A DNA stretch of 64,000 nt from positions 1 to 64,000 of the forward strand of contig CANDOC010000007.1 of NCBI GenBank assembly GCA_947387575.1, given 5' to 3'. The stretch comes from Spongorhabdus nitratireducens (GTDB lineage: Bacteria > Pseudomonadota > Gammaproteobacteria > Pseudomonadales > Endozoicomonadaceae). Below the pieces are notes generated by a model. It saw only the letters and a list, made by a program, of their open reading frames with translations. It was not told the origin of the DNA and did no database searches. Both the position numbers and the translations under genes were made by a program. Below are positions 32,671-41,443 of this stretch, piece by piece; the stretch's first letter is position 1; each line of letters starts with the position of its first letter.

Positions 32671-34557
32671 TCAGGGTTGGCTTTCTGATGGTGTTCCCCG
32701 GTACCACCAGGTCCTGAAACTTGAAGCATAGCGTGGCAGATGTTCCGGCCAACCGAATACATCACGATAGGCAACTCTGGTTGTATAGGCACGCCACAAT
32801 GGAATGCTGTAATAATTCCAGAGCAAGACCCGGTCCAGCGCATTAACCAGGGTTTCCAGTTCCTGACGGGATTTCGCCAGAGGAATCTGCTCTGTCAGGA
32901 AATCGACAGCCGGGTGATTTACACCGGCAAGATTTAAAGAGCTCGGGTCATCCACACCGGAAGAGTGAAAATAATTTTGCTGTTCAAGATCAGGAGAATA
33001 GCTCTGCGGCAAAATCCGATGAACCATATCAAAGTCATGCTGGCGCATACGGAGCTGATACTGGCTTTGGTCAACCAGTCGGTAATTCAGTTTGATACCG
33101 ACAGACTCAAGGTTCTTGGCGTATGCCAGAACGTAGGCCATAGCCCCCTTGGTATAATGAATAAAGTCGAATTCAAATGGCTTGCCACTTTTACTATCAA
33201 TCAACTTGCCGTCTTTATAAATCCACCCCGCCTGCCTTAGCAGTTCAAATGCTCGACGTTGCTGCTGTCGAAAACTGCTATTTCCATCAAACACAGGTAG
33301 CTCAAAAGTCCGGGTAAACATTTCTGCAGGCAGAACGGAGCGCCATGGCTGGAGGTACTTTTGCTCTTCAGGGTCAGGCAAATCTGTTGCACCAAGACCA
33401 TCAGCCGGGCTTTCAAGTGATTCACCAGGATAATAGGTTTTTAACCGGGTATAGAGACCATAAAAAATTCTCTCGTTAGTTGTTTCAAAGTCAAACAGAA
33501 GTGCCAGAGCCTTTCGTACCCGGATATCCTTGAATAAAGGCTTGCGGACGTTGAAAAACAAGCAGGTGCATCCATATGGCATATGGTTTTCAAATGCCCG
33601 GCGCTTCACCTCACCGGTTTTCATGGCCTTGAAGTCGTATCCCTGAGTCCAATTCTTGGCAAACATATCCACATAGACATCATATTTACCTGCCTTGAAA
33701 GACTCGAAGGCGATATCAAAATCACGATAGAACTGGAGCTCTACAGCATCAAAATTATATTTACCGCGATTGACTGCCAGGTTCTGCCCCCAGTAATCCT
33801 TGACCCTGCTCAGGGTGACCGATACGCCAGGATCAACCTTGCTTACCCGATAAGGCCCGCTGCCCAGGGGAGGTTCCAGTGTTGTTTTCTCCAGATTACG
33901 CCCTTTCCAGTAATGAGCAGGTAATACTGGCAGATTGCCAGCCCAGAACAGCTGGGTGCGGGTGCCGGCTTTTTGAAAGTCAAACCGAACCCGGTGAGAA
34001 CCTTCAGCAGTCACACTTTTGATGGGCTCAAGCTGTAACTTGTATGATGGATGCCCCTTCTCTTTCAGCACCCGAAAAGAAAACACTACATCTTCTGCCG
34101 TCACCGGATGACCATCATGAAAACGGGATTCAGGACGCAAATTGAAAATGATCCAGCTGTTATCAATCGGATATTCAACCGAGCCAGCTATCAATCCGTA
34201 AGCAGAATGGAATTCATCACCCGATGGATCATAGGAGCCATACCCCACCATCAGCGGCTCATTAAATCCAGTAAAGCCGAGAGACTCAGCTGCAAATATG
34301 GCATGTCGAAATGGCAGTTCTCCCCCGGTTGCATAAGGATTCATGGAATCAAAGGTACCACGGGCATAAAAGCGGGCAGTCCCGCCTTTGGGAGCATCGG
34401 GGTTTACATAATCAAAGTGGGAAAATTCGGCCGGATACTTCAGATCATCAAAGCGGGCAATACCGTGAGAAACAACCACTCCAGTTTGTTCACCCGCTAT
34501 AGAAGCCGTATTCCACAGCCCTCCGATACAACCCAGCAGCAACAATAAAGCCCGCAT
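32671..34557 (-). CDS. Periplasmic solute-binding protein, YejA-like (paralogue 1)
   Basis: The 628-residue protein is close to its downstream paralogue across the whole length: HGIARFDDLKYPAEFSHFDYVNPDAPKGG, YGSYDPSGDEFHSAYGLIAGSVEYP, FNLRPESRFHDGHPV, RKALALLFDFE and LLWNYYSIPLW. Its signal peptide is MRALLLLLGCIGGLWNTASIAG. The pair probably arose by tandem duplication and binds different peptides through a shared importer elsewhere. Divergence is greatest in the middle (about 330-400), where the ligand pocket lies. The upstream region is shared with divergent hslO. Confidence 0.88.
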   Translation of the reverse strand: MRALLLLLGCIGGLWNTASIAGEQTGVVVSHGIARFDDLKYPAEFSHFDYVNPDAPKGGTARFYARGTFDSMNPYATGGELPFRHAIFAAESLGFTGFNEPLMVGYGSYDPSGDEFHSAYGLIAGSVEYPIDNSWIIFNLRPESRFHDGHPVTAEDVVFSFRVLKEKGHPSYKLQLEPIKSVTAEGSHRVRFDFQKAGTRTQLFWAGNLPVLPAHYWKGRNLEKTTLEPPLGSGPYRVSKVDPGVSVTLSRVKDYWGQNLAVNRGKYNFDAVELQFYRDFDIAFESFKAGKYDVYVDMFAKNWTQGYDFKAMKTGEVKRRAFENHMPYGCTCLFFNVRKPLFKDIRVRKALALLFDFETTNERIFYGLYTRLKTYYPGESLESPADGLGATDLPDPEEQKYLQPWRSVLPAEMFTRTFELPVFDGNSSFRQQQRRAFELLRQAGWIYKDGKLIDSKSGKPFEFDFIHYTKGAMAYVLAYAKNLESVGIKLNYRLVDQSQYQLRMRQHDFDMVHRILPQSYSPDLEQQNYFHSSGVDDPSSLNLAGVNHPAVDFLTEQIPLAKSRQELETLVNALDRVLLWNYYSIPLWRAYTTRVAYRDVFGWPEHLPRYASSFRTWWYRGTPSESQP

Positions 34558-34699
34558 ATTATTGATTCTTTAATTTCTGGTTATATTGTTCAGACAAACA
34601 CCGGCATTTTTTATCACCACGGTTTATCCATAATTTCAGCCAGTTCCCTTCAGGCGTTATACTGCACCGTTTATTAAAAGATTGAATTCACTCTCCCTG

Positions 34700-35599
34700 A
34701 TGACTGACAACAGCATGACTCTTACTGACAAGGCTCGCCGCTTCGTTTTCGATAACACCGATATCCGCGGTGAAGCTATTACCCTGAACAGCAGCCTGCA
34801 GAGCGCCCTGGAAGCTCACGCTTATCCGGAATCCGTCAGCGTATTGCTGGGAGAGATGGCCACCTGCGCCCTGCTGCTGAGCACCACCCTGAAATTTGAA
34901 GGCACCATGACCCTGCAGGCCCGCAGTGAAGGTCCGGTCAGCCTGCTGGTCGTAGAGTGCACCCATAACCGCACCTTCCGTGCACTGGCTCGCTTCGATG
35001 ACACTGCTGCTCTGAGCGGTGATATGCACGAACTGATGCCTAAGGGCCAGCTGGTTGTGACTGTTGACCCAGAGAAGGGCAAGCGTTACCAGGGCATTAT
35101 CCCGATGGAGCACGAAACCCTGGCTGGCTGCTTTGAAACTTACTTCCAGCAGTCCGAACAGCTGCCAACCCGTCTGTGGTTAAGCTCCAACGGCAAACAG
35201 GCTGGCGGTCTGCTACTGCAGGCGCTGCCACCTCACGAAGAAAAAGATGACGCCAAGCGTGAAGAATCCTGGAACCGGGTAACCATGCTGGCCAACACCA
35301 TCACAGCCGCAGAGCAGCAGACACTGGAAGTCGAAGACCAGCTGACCCGTCTGTTCCACGAAGAAGACGTGCGTCTGTTTGATGAAGAAACCATCAACTT
35401 CAACTGCTCCTGCTCCCGCGAACGTACCGGCAATGCACTGTTTAATCTGGAGCGCGCCGAAGTGGACCAGATTCTGGAAGAAGAGGGCGACATCCATATG
35501 GATTGCCACTTCTGCAGCCGCCGTTACACCTTCACTCAGGACGATGTTGAAAAGCTGTTTGCTTCTCACGGCAGCAATACCGGGCAAACATTGCACTGA
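34700..35599 (+). CDS. hslO: Redox-regulated chaperone Hsp33
   Basis: The 299-residue protein has the Hsp33 core (MTLQARSEGPVSLLVVEC, GMIPMEHE-like region IIPMEHETLAGCFETYFQQSEQLPTRLWL) and the C-terminal zinc-binding redox switch CSC (NCSCSRERT, near residue 232) and CHFC (DCHFCSRRY, near residue 266). Oxidation frees zinc and activates the holdase. A start at 34700 (MTDNSMTL) is the most upstream ATG; ATG 34715 is also possible, and neither has a strong Shine-Dalgarno. pckA follows after a terminator. Confidence 0.94.
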   Translation: MTDNSMTLTDKARRFVFDNTDIRGEAITLNSSLQSALEAHAYPESVSVLLGEMATCALLLSTTLKFEGTMTLQARSEGPVSLLVVECTHNRTFRALARFDDTAALSGDMHELMPKGQLVVTVDPEKGKRYQGIIPMEHETLAGCFETYFQQSEQLPTRLWLSSNGKQAGGLLLQALPPHEEKDDAKREESWNRVTMLANTITAAEQQTLEVEDQLTRLFHEEDVRLFDEETINFNCSCSRERTGNALFNLERAEVDQILEEEGDIHMDCHFCSRRYTFTQDDVEKLFASHGSNTGQTLH

Positions 35600-35624
35600 T
35601 TCTTTCTTGAATCTTTTCAAAATT

Positions 35625-35650
35625 AAAGCCGGCTAAAAACAGCCGGCTTT
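35625..35650 (+). terminator. Terminator of hslO
   Basis: AAAGCCGGCT and AGCCGGCTTT form a 10-bp stem with a 6-base loop, followed by CTTTT. Confidence 0.85.
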
Positions 35651-35842
35651 CTTTTAATGATCACTTCCAAACAAATAACAACAAACAAAGGACAAAAAAT
35701 ACCAATTCATTTCTGAAATAGTATTTCTTCATCTATTCCTGTTTGGCATAATTCGCACCGCTCAGATAACAAAAAAGGCCGGTACCTTTCTTCTTCAGGA
35801 CTGATCTCAGCCCGGGGTGCTGGTTCCAGAGGAATAAACAGA

Positions 35843-37399
35843 ATGAACGAAGGAAAAGGCGGCCCGTCCGTTTTTACCGATCTTGGCGCTGCTGCACTGG
35901 TAGAACACGCCATTAACCGTGGGGAAGGAAAACTGGCAGCTAACGGTTCGCTGGTTGTTGAAACCGGACACCGAACCGGACGTTCGCCGCAAGACCGGTT
36001 TATTGTTGACGAGCCCAGCACTTCCGATGATATCCACTGGGGTCCGGTTAACCGCCCGTTCGATCCAGCCAAATTTGATGCCCTGTGGGATCGTGTTGAA
36101 ACCTGGCTGCAAAGTCACGACCGTTTCGAACAGCACCTGCACGTAGGTGCCCATCCTGAACACTACCTGCCTGTTGTCGTAAAGACCCAGACTGCATGGC
36201 AGAACCTGTTTGGCCGTAACCTGTTTGTTCGCCCGGATGTTTTCAATCCGAAGGACAAGGAAAACTGGCAGATCCTGAACGTGCCTGGCTTCGTTTGCGA
36301 TCCGGAACGTGACGGTACCAACTCCGACGGCGCCGTAATTATCAACTTTGCTCACCGCAAGGTACTGCTGGCTGGCATGCGCTACGCCGGTGAAATGAAG
36401 AAGGCCATGTTCTCGGTTCAGAACTTCCTGCTGCCCGAGAAAGACGTAATGCCGATGCACTGCTCTGCCAACGTCAGCGAAGAAGGTGAAACCTGCCTGT
36501 TCTTCGGTCTGTCCGGCACCGGCAAGACCACCCTGTCTGCTGACCCTGAGCGTTTCCTGATTGGTGACGACGAGCACGGCTGGGGCAAGGGCACTGTCTT
36601 CAATCTGGAAGGCGGCTGCTATGCCAAGTGCATCGATCTGAGCAAGAAAAACGAGCCGGTTATCTGGGACGCGATCCGTTTCGGCGCGATTGTTGAAAAC
36701 GTAATGGTTGATCAGGACACTCGTCTGCCGGATTACACCAACACTACCCTGACCGAAAACAGCCGCTGTGCTTACCCTCTGGAGCACGTTGAAAAGCGGG
36801 TTGAAGAAAACCGTGCCGGTGAGCCGAACGCTATCGTGTTCCTGACCTGCGATATGACCGGCGTTCTGCCTCCGGTATCCATTCTGAGCAAGGAAGCGGC
36901 CGCATATCACTTCCTGAGTGGTTACACTGCGCTGGTTGGTTCTACTGAAATGGGTTCTGCTCCAGGTCTGAAGTCTACCTTCTCCACCTGCTTCGGTGCT
37001 CCGTTCATGCCGCGTTCTCCCGGCACATACGCTGAACTGCTGATGAAGCGTATCAGCGAATTCGGCAGCAAGGTTTACCTGGTTAACACCGGCTGGACCG
37101 GCGGTTCTTACGGCAAGGGCGGTGAGCGTTTCAGCATTCCGGTAACCCGTTCCGTCATCGCAGCCATCCAGAGTGGCGCACTGGCTGATGTAGAAACCGC
37201 TCATATCGACACCATGAACCTCGACTTCCCGCTGGAAGTACCGGGTGTTGACTCCAAGCTGCTGAACCCGCGTGCAACCTGGGCTGATCAGGAAGCTTAC
37301 GACGCTGCAGCGAAAGATCTGGCTGCTCAGTTCGTAAACAACTTCGAGAAGTTCGAAGTGACTGAAGCCATCGTTGAAGCCGGCCCGCAGAAGGGCTGA
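35843..37399 (+). CDS. pckA: Phosphoenolpyruvate carboxykinase (ATP)
   Basis: The 518-residue protein has the PCK signatures: [11 protein letters not shown] near residue 50, the kinase-1a P-loop [13 protein letters not shown] (about 223-235), metal-binding GDDEHGW and LVNTGWTGG near residue 413. It converts oxaloacetate to PEP with ATP, opening gluconeogenesis. Codon choice looks highly optimised, as in abundant proteins. AGAGGA precedes the ATG. It is a single gene between two terminators, the usual downstream neighbour of hslO. Confidence 0.96.
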   Translation: MNEGKGGPSVFTDLGAAALVEHAINRGEGKLAANGSLVVETGHRTGRSPQDRFIVDEPSTSDDIHWGPVNRPFDPAKFDALWDRVETWLQSHDRFEQHLHVGAHPEHYLPVVVKTQTAWQNLFGRNLFVRPDVFNPKDKENWQILNVPGFVCDPERDGTNSDGAVIINFAHRKVLLAGMRYAGEMKKAMFSVQNFLLPEKDVMPMHCSANVSEEGETCLFFGLSGTGKTTLSADPERFLIGDDEHGWGKGTVFNLEGGCYAKCIDLSKKNEPVIWDAIRFGAIVENVMVDQDTRLPDYTNTTLTENSRCAYPLEHVEKRVEENRAGEPNAIVFLTCDMTGVLPPVSILSKEAAAYHFLSGYTALVGSTEMGSAPGLKSTFSTCFGAPFMPRSPGTYAELLMKRISEFGSKVYLVNTGWTGGSYGKGGERFSIPVTRSVIAAIQSGALADVETAHIDTMNLDFPLEVPGVDSKLLNPRATWADQEAYDAAAKDLAAQFVNNFEKFEVTEAIVEAGPQKG

Positions 37400-37425
37400 T
37401 TCACCGGCTGAATTCAGCACTTTAT

Positions 37426-37458
37426 AAAAAGCCGGAGCTATCAAGCTCCGGCTTTTTT
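37426..37458 (+). terminator. Terminator of pckA
   Basis: AAAAAGCCGGAGCT and AGCTCCGGCTTTTTT, 4-base loop: a strong intrinsic terminator. Confidence 0.94.
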
Positions 37459-37499
37459 ATTTGTCTTTTCCAGCTCCCTGCAATTGCAGGCATGACTCC

Positions 37500-38042
37500 A
37501 TGAAAATAACAACAACACGTACTCAACTTGAGATTCTGGACGCAGCAGACGCCCGGTTGATGCTGGATTACCATCATCAAAACAGAACCCATTTTGCACC
37601 CTGGGAACCCAACCGGGACGAAGAGTTTTATACCCTTGAATACTGGCGCAACCTCCTGCCACAACATGCAGAGCAGTTACAAAACCAGACTGCTATCCGA
37701 TTTGCAGCCCTGACACCTGACCGCTCGGAAGTGATTGGCACCTGTAATTTCACCGGCATTACCAAAGGCGCTTTTCAGGCCTGCTTTGTGGGTTATTCAG
37801 TTGCCGAAAAGTACCAGGGACAAGGTTATATGCCGGAAATTCTCAAAGCGGCCCTGGGCTATGTTTTTGACACCGTAGGACTACACCGGGTGATGGCAAC
37901 CTATATGCCATCCAACGAGCGCAGTGCAGCGGTATTGCAGAAGCTGGGTTTCCAGCAGGAAGGGCTGGCAAAGTCCTATCTGAAAATTGCCGGCCGCTGG
38001 GAAGATCATGTTCTGACTTCGAAAATCAATCCGGCACAGTAG
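37500..38042 (+). CDS. RimJ/RimL-type GNAT N-acetyltransferase
   Basis: The 180-residue GNAT has the CoA-binding segment VAEKYQGQGYMPEILKAALGYVFDTVGLHRVMATYMPSNERSAAVLQKLGF (GxGx motif QGQGYM). The HFAPWEP region near residue 29 and the final GRWEDHVLTSKI are RimJ features. RimJ acetylates the N-terminal alanine of ribosomal protein S5, with side roles. ATG 37500 is used; an in-frame TTG at 37461 lies in the terminator. Its 3' end overlaps the convergent glycosyltransferase gene by 17 bp. Confidence 0.84.
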   Translation: MKITTTRTQLEILDAADARLMLDYHHQNRTHFAPWEPNRDEEFYTLEYWRNLLPQHAEQLQNQTAIRFAALTPDRSEVIGTCNFTGITKGAFQACFVGYSVAEKYQGQGYMPEILKAALGYVFDTVGLHRVMATYMPSNERSAAVLQKLGFQQEGLAKSYLKIAGRWEDHVLTSKINPAQ

Positions 38043-39354
38043 CCGGTTTCCTTTCTTCGAGCCCGGAACCCACATACCGGGCCAGAAAGGCTGTGGCATA
38101 CATTGCCAGTAACGGCATCATCAGGAAGTGGAAACGACTGGTGCCAAAGAACACCAGATAGATCAGCGTAAACCAGAGTACTGCCGATATGGGAATTGCC
38201 TGACCATTGAGGAAGAAATGGATGCGTTCACGCCAGATCAACACAACCAACCCAAACCAGGAAAGCAGCGCCAATATGTAGTAGTAAAAGTTGCTGACTT
38301 CCTTGAACCACACCACCAGGTCACGGTTTGTGGTTACAACCTTTTTATCCAGTCCCTGCCAGAACCAGCTGTATCCTTTACCCTCTTCAAACGAACCACT
38401 GTTTTCCCTGAAATACAGCGAAACCAGTTTCGAAGGTAGTCGTGACAAGGTTTCCAATGGGTGGTGCTGAATATATTCCCGTGCTTCCTTCCAGGCCAGT
38501 TTATCGCGGGCAACTTCATCGTCCATCGCCAGAAACTCTTTCAGCCGCGGAACCTCCTGATAGGTGCCACTAGCCTCAGGGTTGTTGCCAATATAAATAT
38601 TGATACCACTGTTGGTAGAGACCGGAATCCAGGCATCAAGCTGTTGCTGGTTTCGCATCACCCAGGGCATAACAAATACAGCTACGACCATATAGATCAC
38701 AATAATGCGGGCCCAGTGCCTGAACGAAGTCAGGTGCCAGCCGTGGTAACCAAACGAGAACATCCAGCAGATCCCTGCCACGGCAACGGTCTGAGGTTTT
38801 ACCAGCATGGCCAGCCCGGCAGCCACACCACAGGCAAGCGCAATATGCACACCCCGGCGCATGGAAAGATCAATAACAATTAAAACCAGTGTTAGCGCCA
38901 GCATTTCACTGGCCAGAATCATGCTGAAAAACCAGTGCGCCGGATAACAGGCCAGAATCAACAACAATAGCCGGGCAGCTTTTTCACAACGAAAAAGACG
39001 ACGACTGATGTCATAGCAAAGCCACATAACCAGTGCCGATAAACCGGCATTGGCCATTTCGCCAACCATGACATTAGGGCCGAATAACCAGTAGAAAAAT
39101 GCCAGAAAAGCCGGATAGCCTACCGGCCAGTAGGCCGTAGGTTGTTGCGTACGCAAATCCAGATAACCCCGACCTTCTGCCAGCCAGATAGCAAACTGGT
39201 GATAAGCAGCCGAGTCACTGACCGGTACGTTCTGCACCAGATAAGCCATGAAGAGCCGGCCAGCCAGGGTAGCGAGAATGATAACCGGCACAAAACCTCG
39301 CCAGTTCATCCACCACCAGACATGCCGGTCGATCAGCTCAATACGGTTGTTCAT
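38026..39354 (-). CDS. ArnT/PMT-like membrane glycosyltransferase
   Basis: The 442-residue polytopic protein has roughly ten membrane helices and the GT39/GT83-like periplasmic loop signature PVSDSAAYHQFAIWLAEGRGYLD near the N-terminus, then YWPVGYPAFLAFFYWLFG. Such enzymes move a sugar from a polyprenyl-phosphate carrier to lipid A, protein or glycan on the outer face. It ends a cluster that should make polyprenyl-phosphoryl-arabinofuranose, so an arabinofuranosyl transferase is the natural proposal, as TfpW does for pilin in some P. aeruginosa. The acceptor is unknown. ATG 39354 follows AGGGACGAAGTTA; an in-frame ATG at 39375 is an alternative. Confidence 0.8.
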   Translation of the reverse strand: MNNRIELIDRHVWWWMNWRGFVPVIILATLAGRLFMAYLVQNVPVSDSAAYHQFAIWLAEGRGYLDLRTQQPTAYWPVGYPAFLAFFYWLFGPNVMVGEMANAGLSALVMWLCYDISRRLFRCEKAARLLLLILACYPAHWFFSMILASEMLALTLVLIVIDLSMRRGVHIALACGVAAGLAMLVKPQTVAVAGICWMFSFGYHGWHLTSFRHWARIIVIYMVVAVFVMPWVMRNQQQLDAWIPVSTNSGINIYIGNNPEASGTYQEVPRLKEFLAMDDEVARDKLAWKEAREYIQHHPLETLSRLPSKLVSLYFRENSGSFEEGKGYSWFWQGLDKKVVTTNRDLVVWFKEVSNFYYYILALLSWFGLVVLIWRERIHFFLNGQAIPISAVLWFTLIYLVFFGTSRFHFLMMPLLAMYATAFLARYVGSGLEERKPATVPD

Positions 39355-39384
39355 TAACTTCGTCCCTGAAGTCATATTCTTTGT

Positions 39385-40128
39385 TCAGCCAAGAGACATA
39401 CGCTTGAAGATGGTTTCCGGAATCATGCAGATTGCCATCATAATCCAGCGCCAGAACCCGGGCAGATAAACCACATCCTGTTTCCCTTCCAGTAATACTC
39501 TGGCCATACGACGCCCGACATCGTCAGCACTGGCCCACAGCGGACCTTTCTCAAAATCAGCGGTCATCGGTGAGATCACCAGCCCCGGCTTGATTGTCAC
39601 TACTCTGACGCCCGCTTTATCCAGCCGGTTTCTCAGTCCCTGCAAATACGTCGTAAGGCAATTTTTGGCAGCACCATAAACGTAGTTAGACTGTCGCCCT
39701 CGGTCTCCGGCGACAGAGCTAATCGCAGCAATTGTCCCTTGTCCCCACTGTTCAAACTGATTAGCGACCCGGGTCAGAAATGCGATCGATGACACAGCAT
39801 TGGTCTGCAGTGCTTCGATAGTTTTATCCACATTCTGTTCGCACTGCTGCTGGTTCGGTAACGTCCCGTGTGCCAGCAGTACAAGATCAAGTCCATCCAA
39901 CTCTTGATAGGCTGTTTCCAGCACGGCTTTATGGCGAGATAGATTATTAATATCCAGTGTCATTGCAGACACAGAACCAGCTCCACGTGCCAGCAGGTCA
40001 TGTTTCAACTCTTCAATTTCAGCCATTTTCCGGGCACACAGAAACAGACTATGTCCCTGTTCAGCCATGGCCCGGGCACAGCCTTTGGCCATGGCTGAGG
40101 TTGCCCCTATGATCAGAATCCGTTTCAT
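39385..40128 (-). CDS. DprE2-like SDR (polyprenylphosphoryl-2-keto-ribose reductase)
   Basis: The 247-residue SDR has IIGATSAMAKGCARAMAEQGH at the N-terminus and the catalytic ISSVAGDRGRQSNYVYGAAK region followed by GVRVVTIKPGLVISPMT, closely resembling mycobacterial DprE2. DprE2 reduces the 2-keto intermediate to give the arabinose epimer with NADH. It overlaps the DprE1-like gene by four bases (ATGA). The pairing with DprE1 and UbiA homologues strongly supports this reaction over a generic SDR. Confidence 0.85.
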   Translation of the reverse strand: MKRILIIGATSAMAKGCARAMAEQGHSLFLCARKMAEIEELKHDLLARGAGSVSAMTLDINNLSRHKAVLETAYQELDGLDLVLLAHGTLPNQQQCEQNVDKTIEALQTNAVSSIAFLTRVANQFEQWGQGTIAAISSVAGDRGRQSNYVYGAAKNCLTTYLQGLRNRLDKAGVRVVTIKPGLVISPMTADFEKGPLWASADDVGRRMARVLLEGKQDVVYLPGFWRWIMMAICMIPETIFKRMSLG

Positions 40129-41441
40129 CTATCTTCCATCATCCGCTGCCAGAAGCAGGAGTTGATTGCCGGGTCTCGCATTGCTTCATGCTGCTCCCAA
40201 GCAGGGTAAGCCATACGAAAGAAATCCGGCGACATATGGGCATCCTTGGCCGGATACAAAGCACCGCCAGCCGCCTGAACGCAGTCATCCATCTTTTGAA
40301 ACAGTTCGGAAAGTCCCTGTCGGTTGGGAAAGTCCAGCGCCAGAGTGTAACCCTCACGGGGAAATGACAGGGCACCAGCAGCATGGCGGGAACCAAAACG
40401 CTTCAGCACTGCCAGAAATGATCCCTGCCCGGCAGATGCAATCAGGCTTAGTAGCTCTCTGATCACATCTTCTGCATCGCCGTCAGGCACCACACACTGA
40501 TACTGTTGAAAACCAGCCGGACCATACAGGCGATTCCATCCGGACACGCTGTCCAGTGGATAAAAAAAGCGCATGTAATCCTGACGATACGAATTTCCTC
40601 GCCTGTAACCCAGATGAAAAATGGTGTTATTGAATAATTTCAGGGTCAGTGAATTCAGGGGAGAGAATGGCAGCGCAGGAGCAGGAATATTTATTCTGGA
40701 TGGCACCGGCCGCTGGTCTGCTATAGATCGGGCTCGAATATACCAGCCACGACCAAGGCTGTTTTTCGGCGCAAGGCAATCAATCCATGCCACCCGATGC
40801 TCCCACTCATTACCGGTTTCCTGCTCCAGTGCAAAGTAGTCAGCAAGCTGCTCCATTCTGGTTGGCTCCACATCGAACCATGGTCCCGGAGTACGCTTCA
40901 GTGCCAGCTCAATTTTGGTAATCGTGCCGGTCAATCCCAGTCCGCCAATGGTGTGATAAAGCCAGTCAGTATTCTCTTCAGGACTGCATTCAATCACTTC
41001 ACCATTACTGCGCAACAGCTGAAGACCGGATATATGATGTCCGAATGAGCCTTCTTTCAGGTGGTTTTTACCATGAACATCATTGGCCACTGCACCTCCC
41101 AGAGTTACCCGACTGGTGCCGGGAGTAACCGGAAGTCCCCAGCCAGTTGCCATTGCAATTCGACTGATATCTCCCAGCCGGGCACCGGGGCGAGCCACCA
41201 GCCTGCCGGTTGCGGGATCAAATGAAATCAGACTATCCAGCGAGCCGAAATCAAGTAACTGGCCACTGGCAGCAAGGCAGCTGTCCCCGTAACTGCAGCC
41301 ATTTCCGAATGGCAAGTAACCCTCTCCCCGAAGTTTGGCAATACCAGCGCCAATGTCCGTCGCATTCCAGGCGACTTCTGCAGTCTGTTCAGATTGAGGG
41401 TAACGACCCCATGACTGATATCGGCTTCTGCTCCTTGCCAT
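40125..41441 (-). CDS. DprE1-like FAD oxidase (polyprenylphosphoryl-ribose 2'-oxidase)
   Basis: This 438-residue FAD-linked oxidoreductase has the PCMH-type FAD-binding segments PFGNGCSYGDSCL, PGTSRVTLGGAVANDVHGKNHLKEGSFGHHI (His of the DVHGKNH motif as in DprE1) and GGLGLTG. In mycobacteria DprE1 oxidises decaprenylphosphoryl-ribose at C2', the first half of epimerisation to arabinose. It lacks Cys at the usual benzothiazinone site as far as I can align; the neighbouring motif should be checked. The ATG at 41441 starts two bases after the HAD-UbiA stop; a longer in-frame start exists at 41483. Confidence 0.85.
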   Translation of the reverse strand: MARSRSRYQSWGRYPQSEQTAEVAWNATDIGAGIAKLRGEGYLPFGNGCSYGDSCLAASGQLLDFGSLDSLISFDPATGRLVARPGARLGDISRIAMATGWGLPVTPGTSRVTLGGAVANDVHGKNHLKEGSFGHHISGLQLLRSNGEVIECSPEENTDWLYHTIGGLGLTGTITKIELALKRTPGPWFDVEPTRMEQLADYFALEQETGNEWEHRVAWIDCLAPKNSLGRGWYIRARSIADQRPVPSRINIPAPALPFSPLNSLTLKLFNNTIFHLGYRRGNSYRQDYMRFFYPLDSVSGWNRLYGPAGFQQYQCVVPDGDAEDVIRELLSLIASAGQGSFLAVLKRFGSRHAAGALSFPREGYTLALDFPNRQGLSELFQKMDDCVQAAGGALYPAKDAHMSPDFFRMAYPAWEQHEAMRDPAINSCFWQRMMEDR

Positions 41442-41443
41442 GG

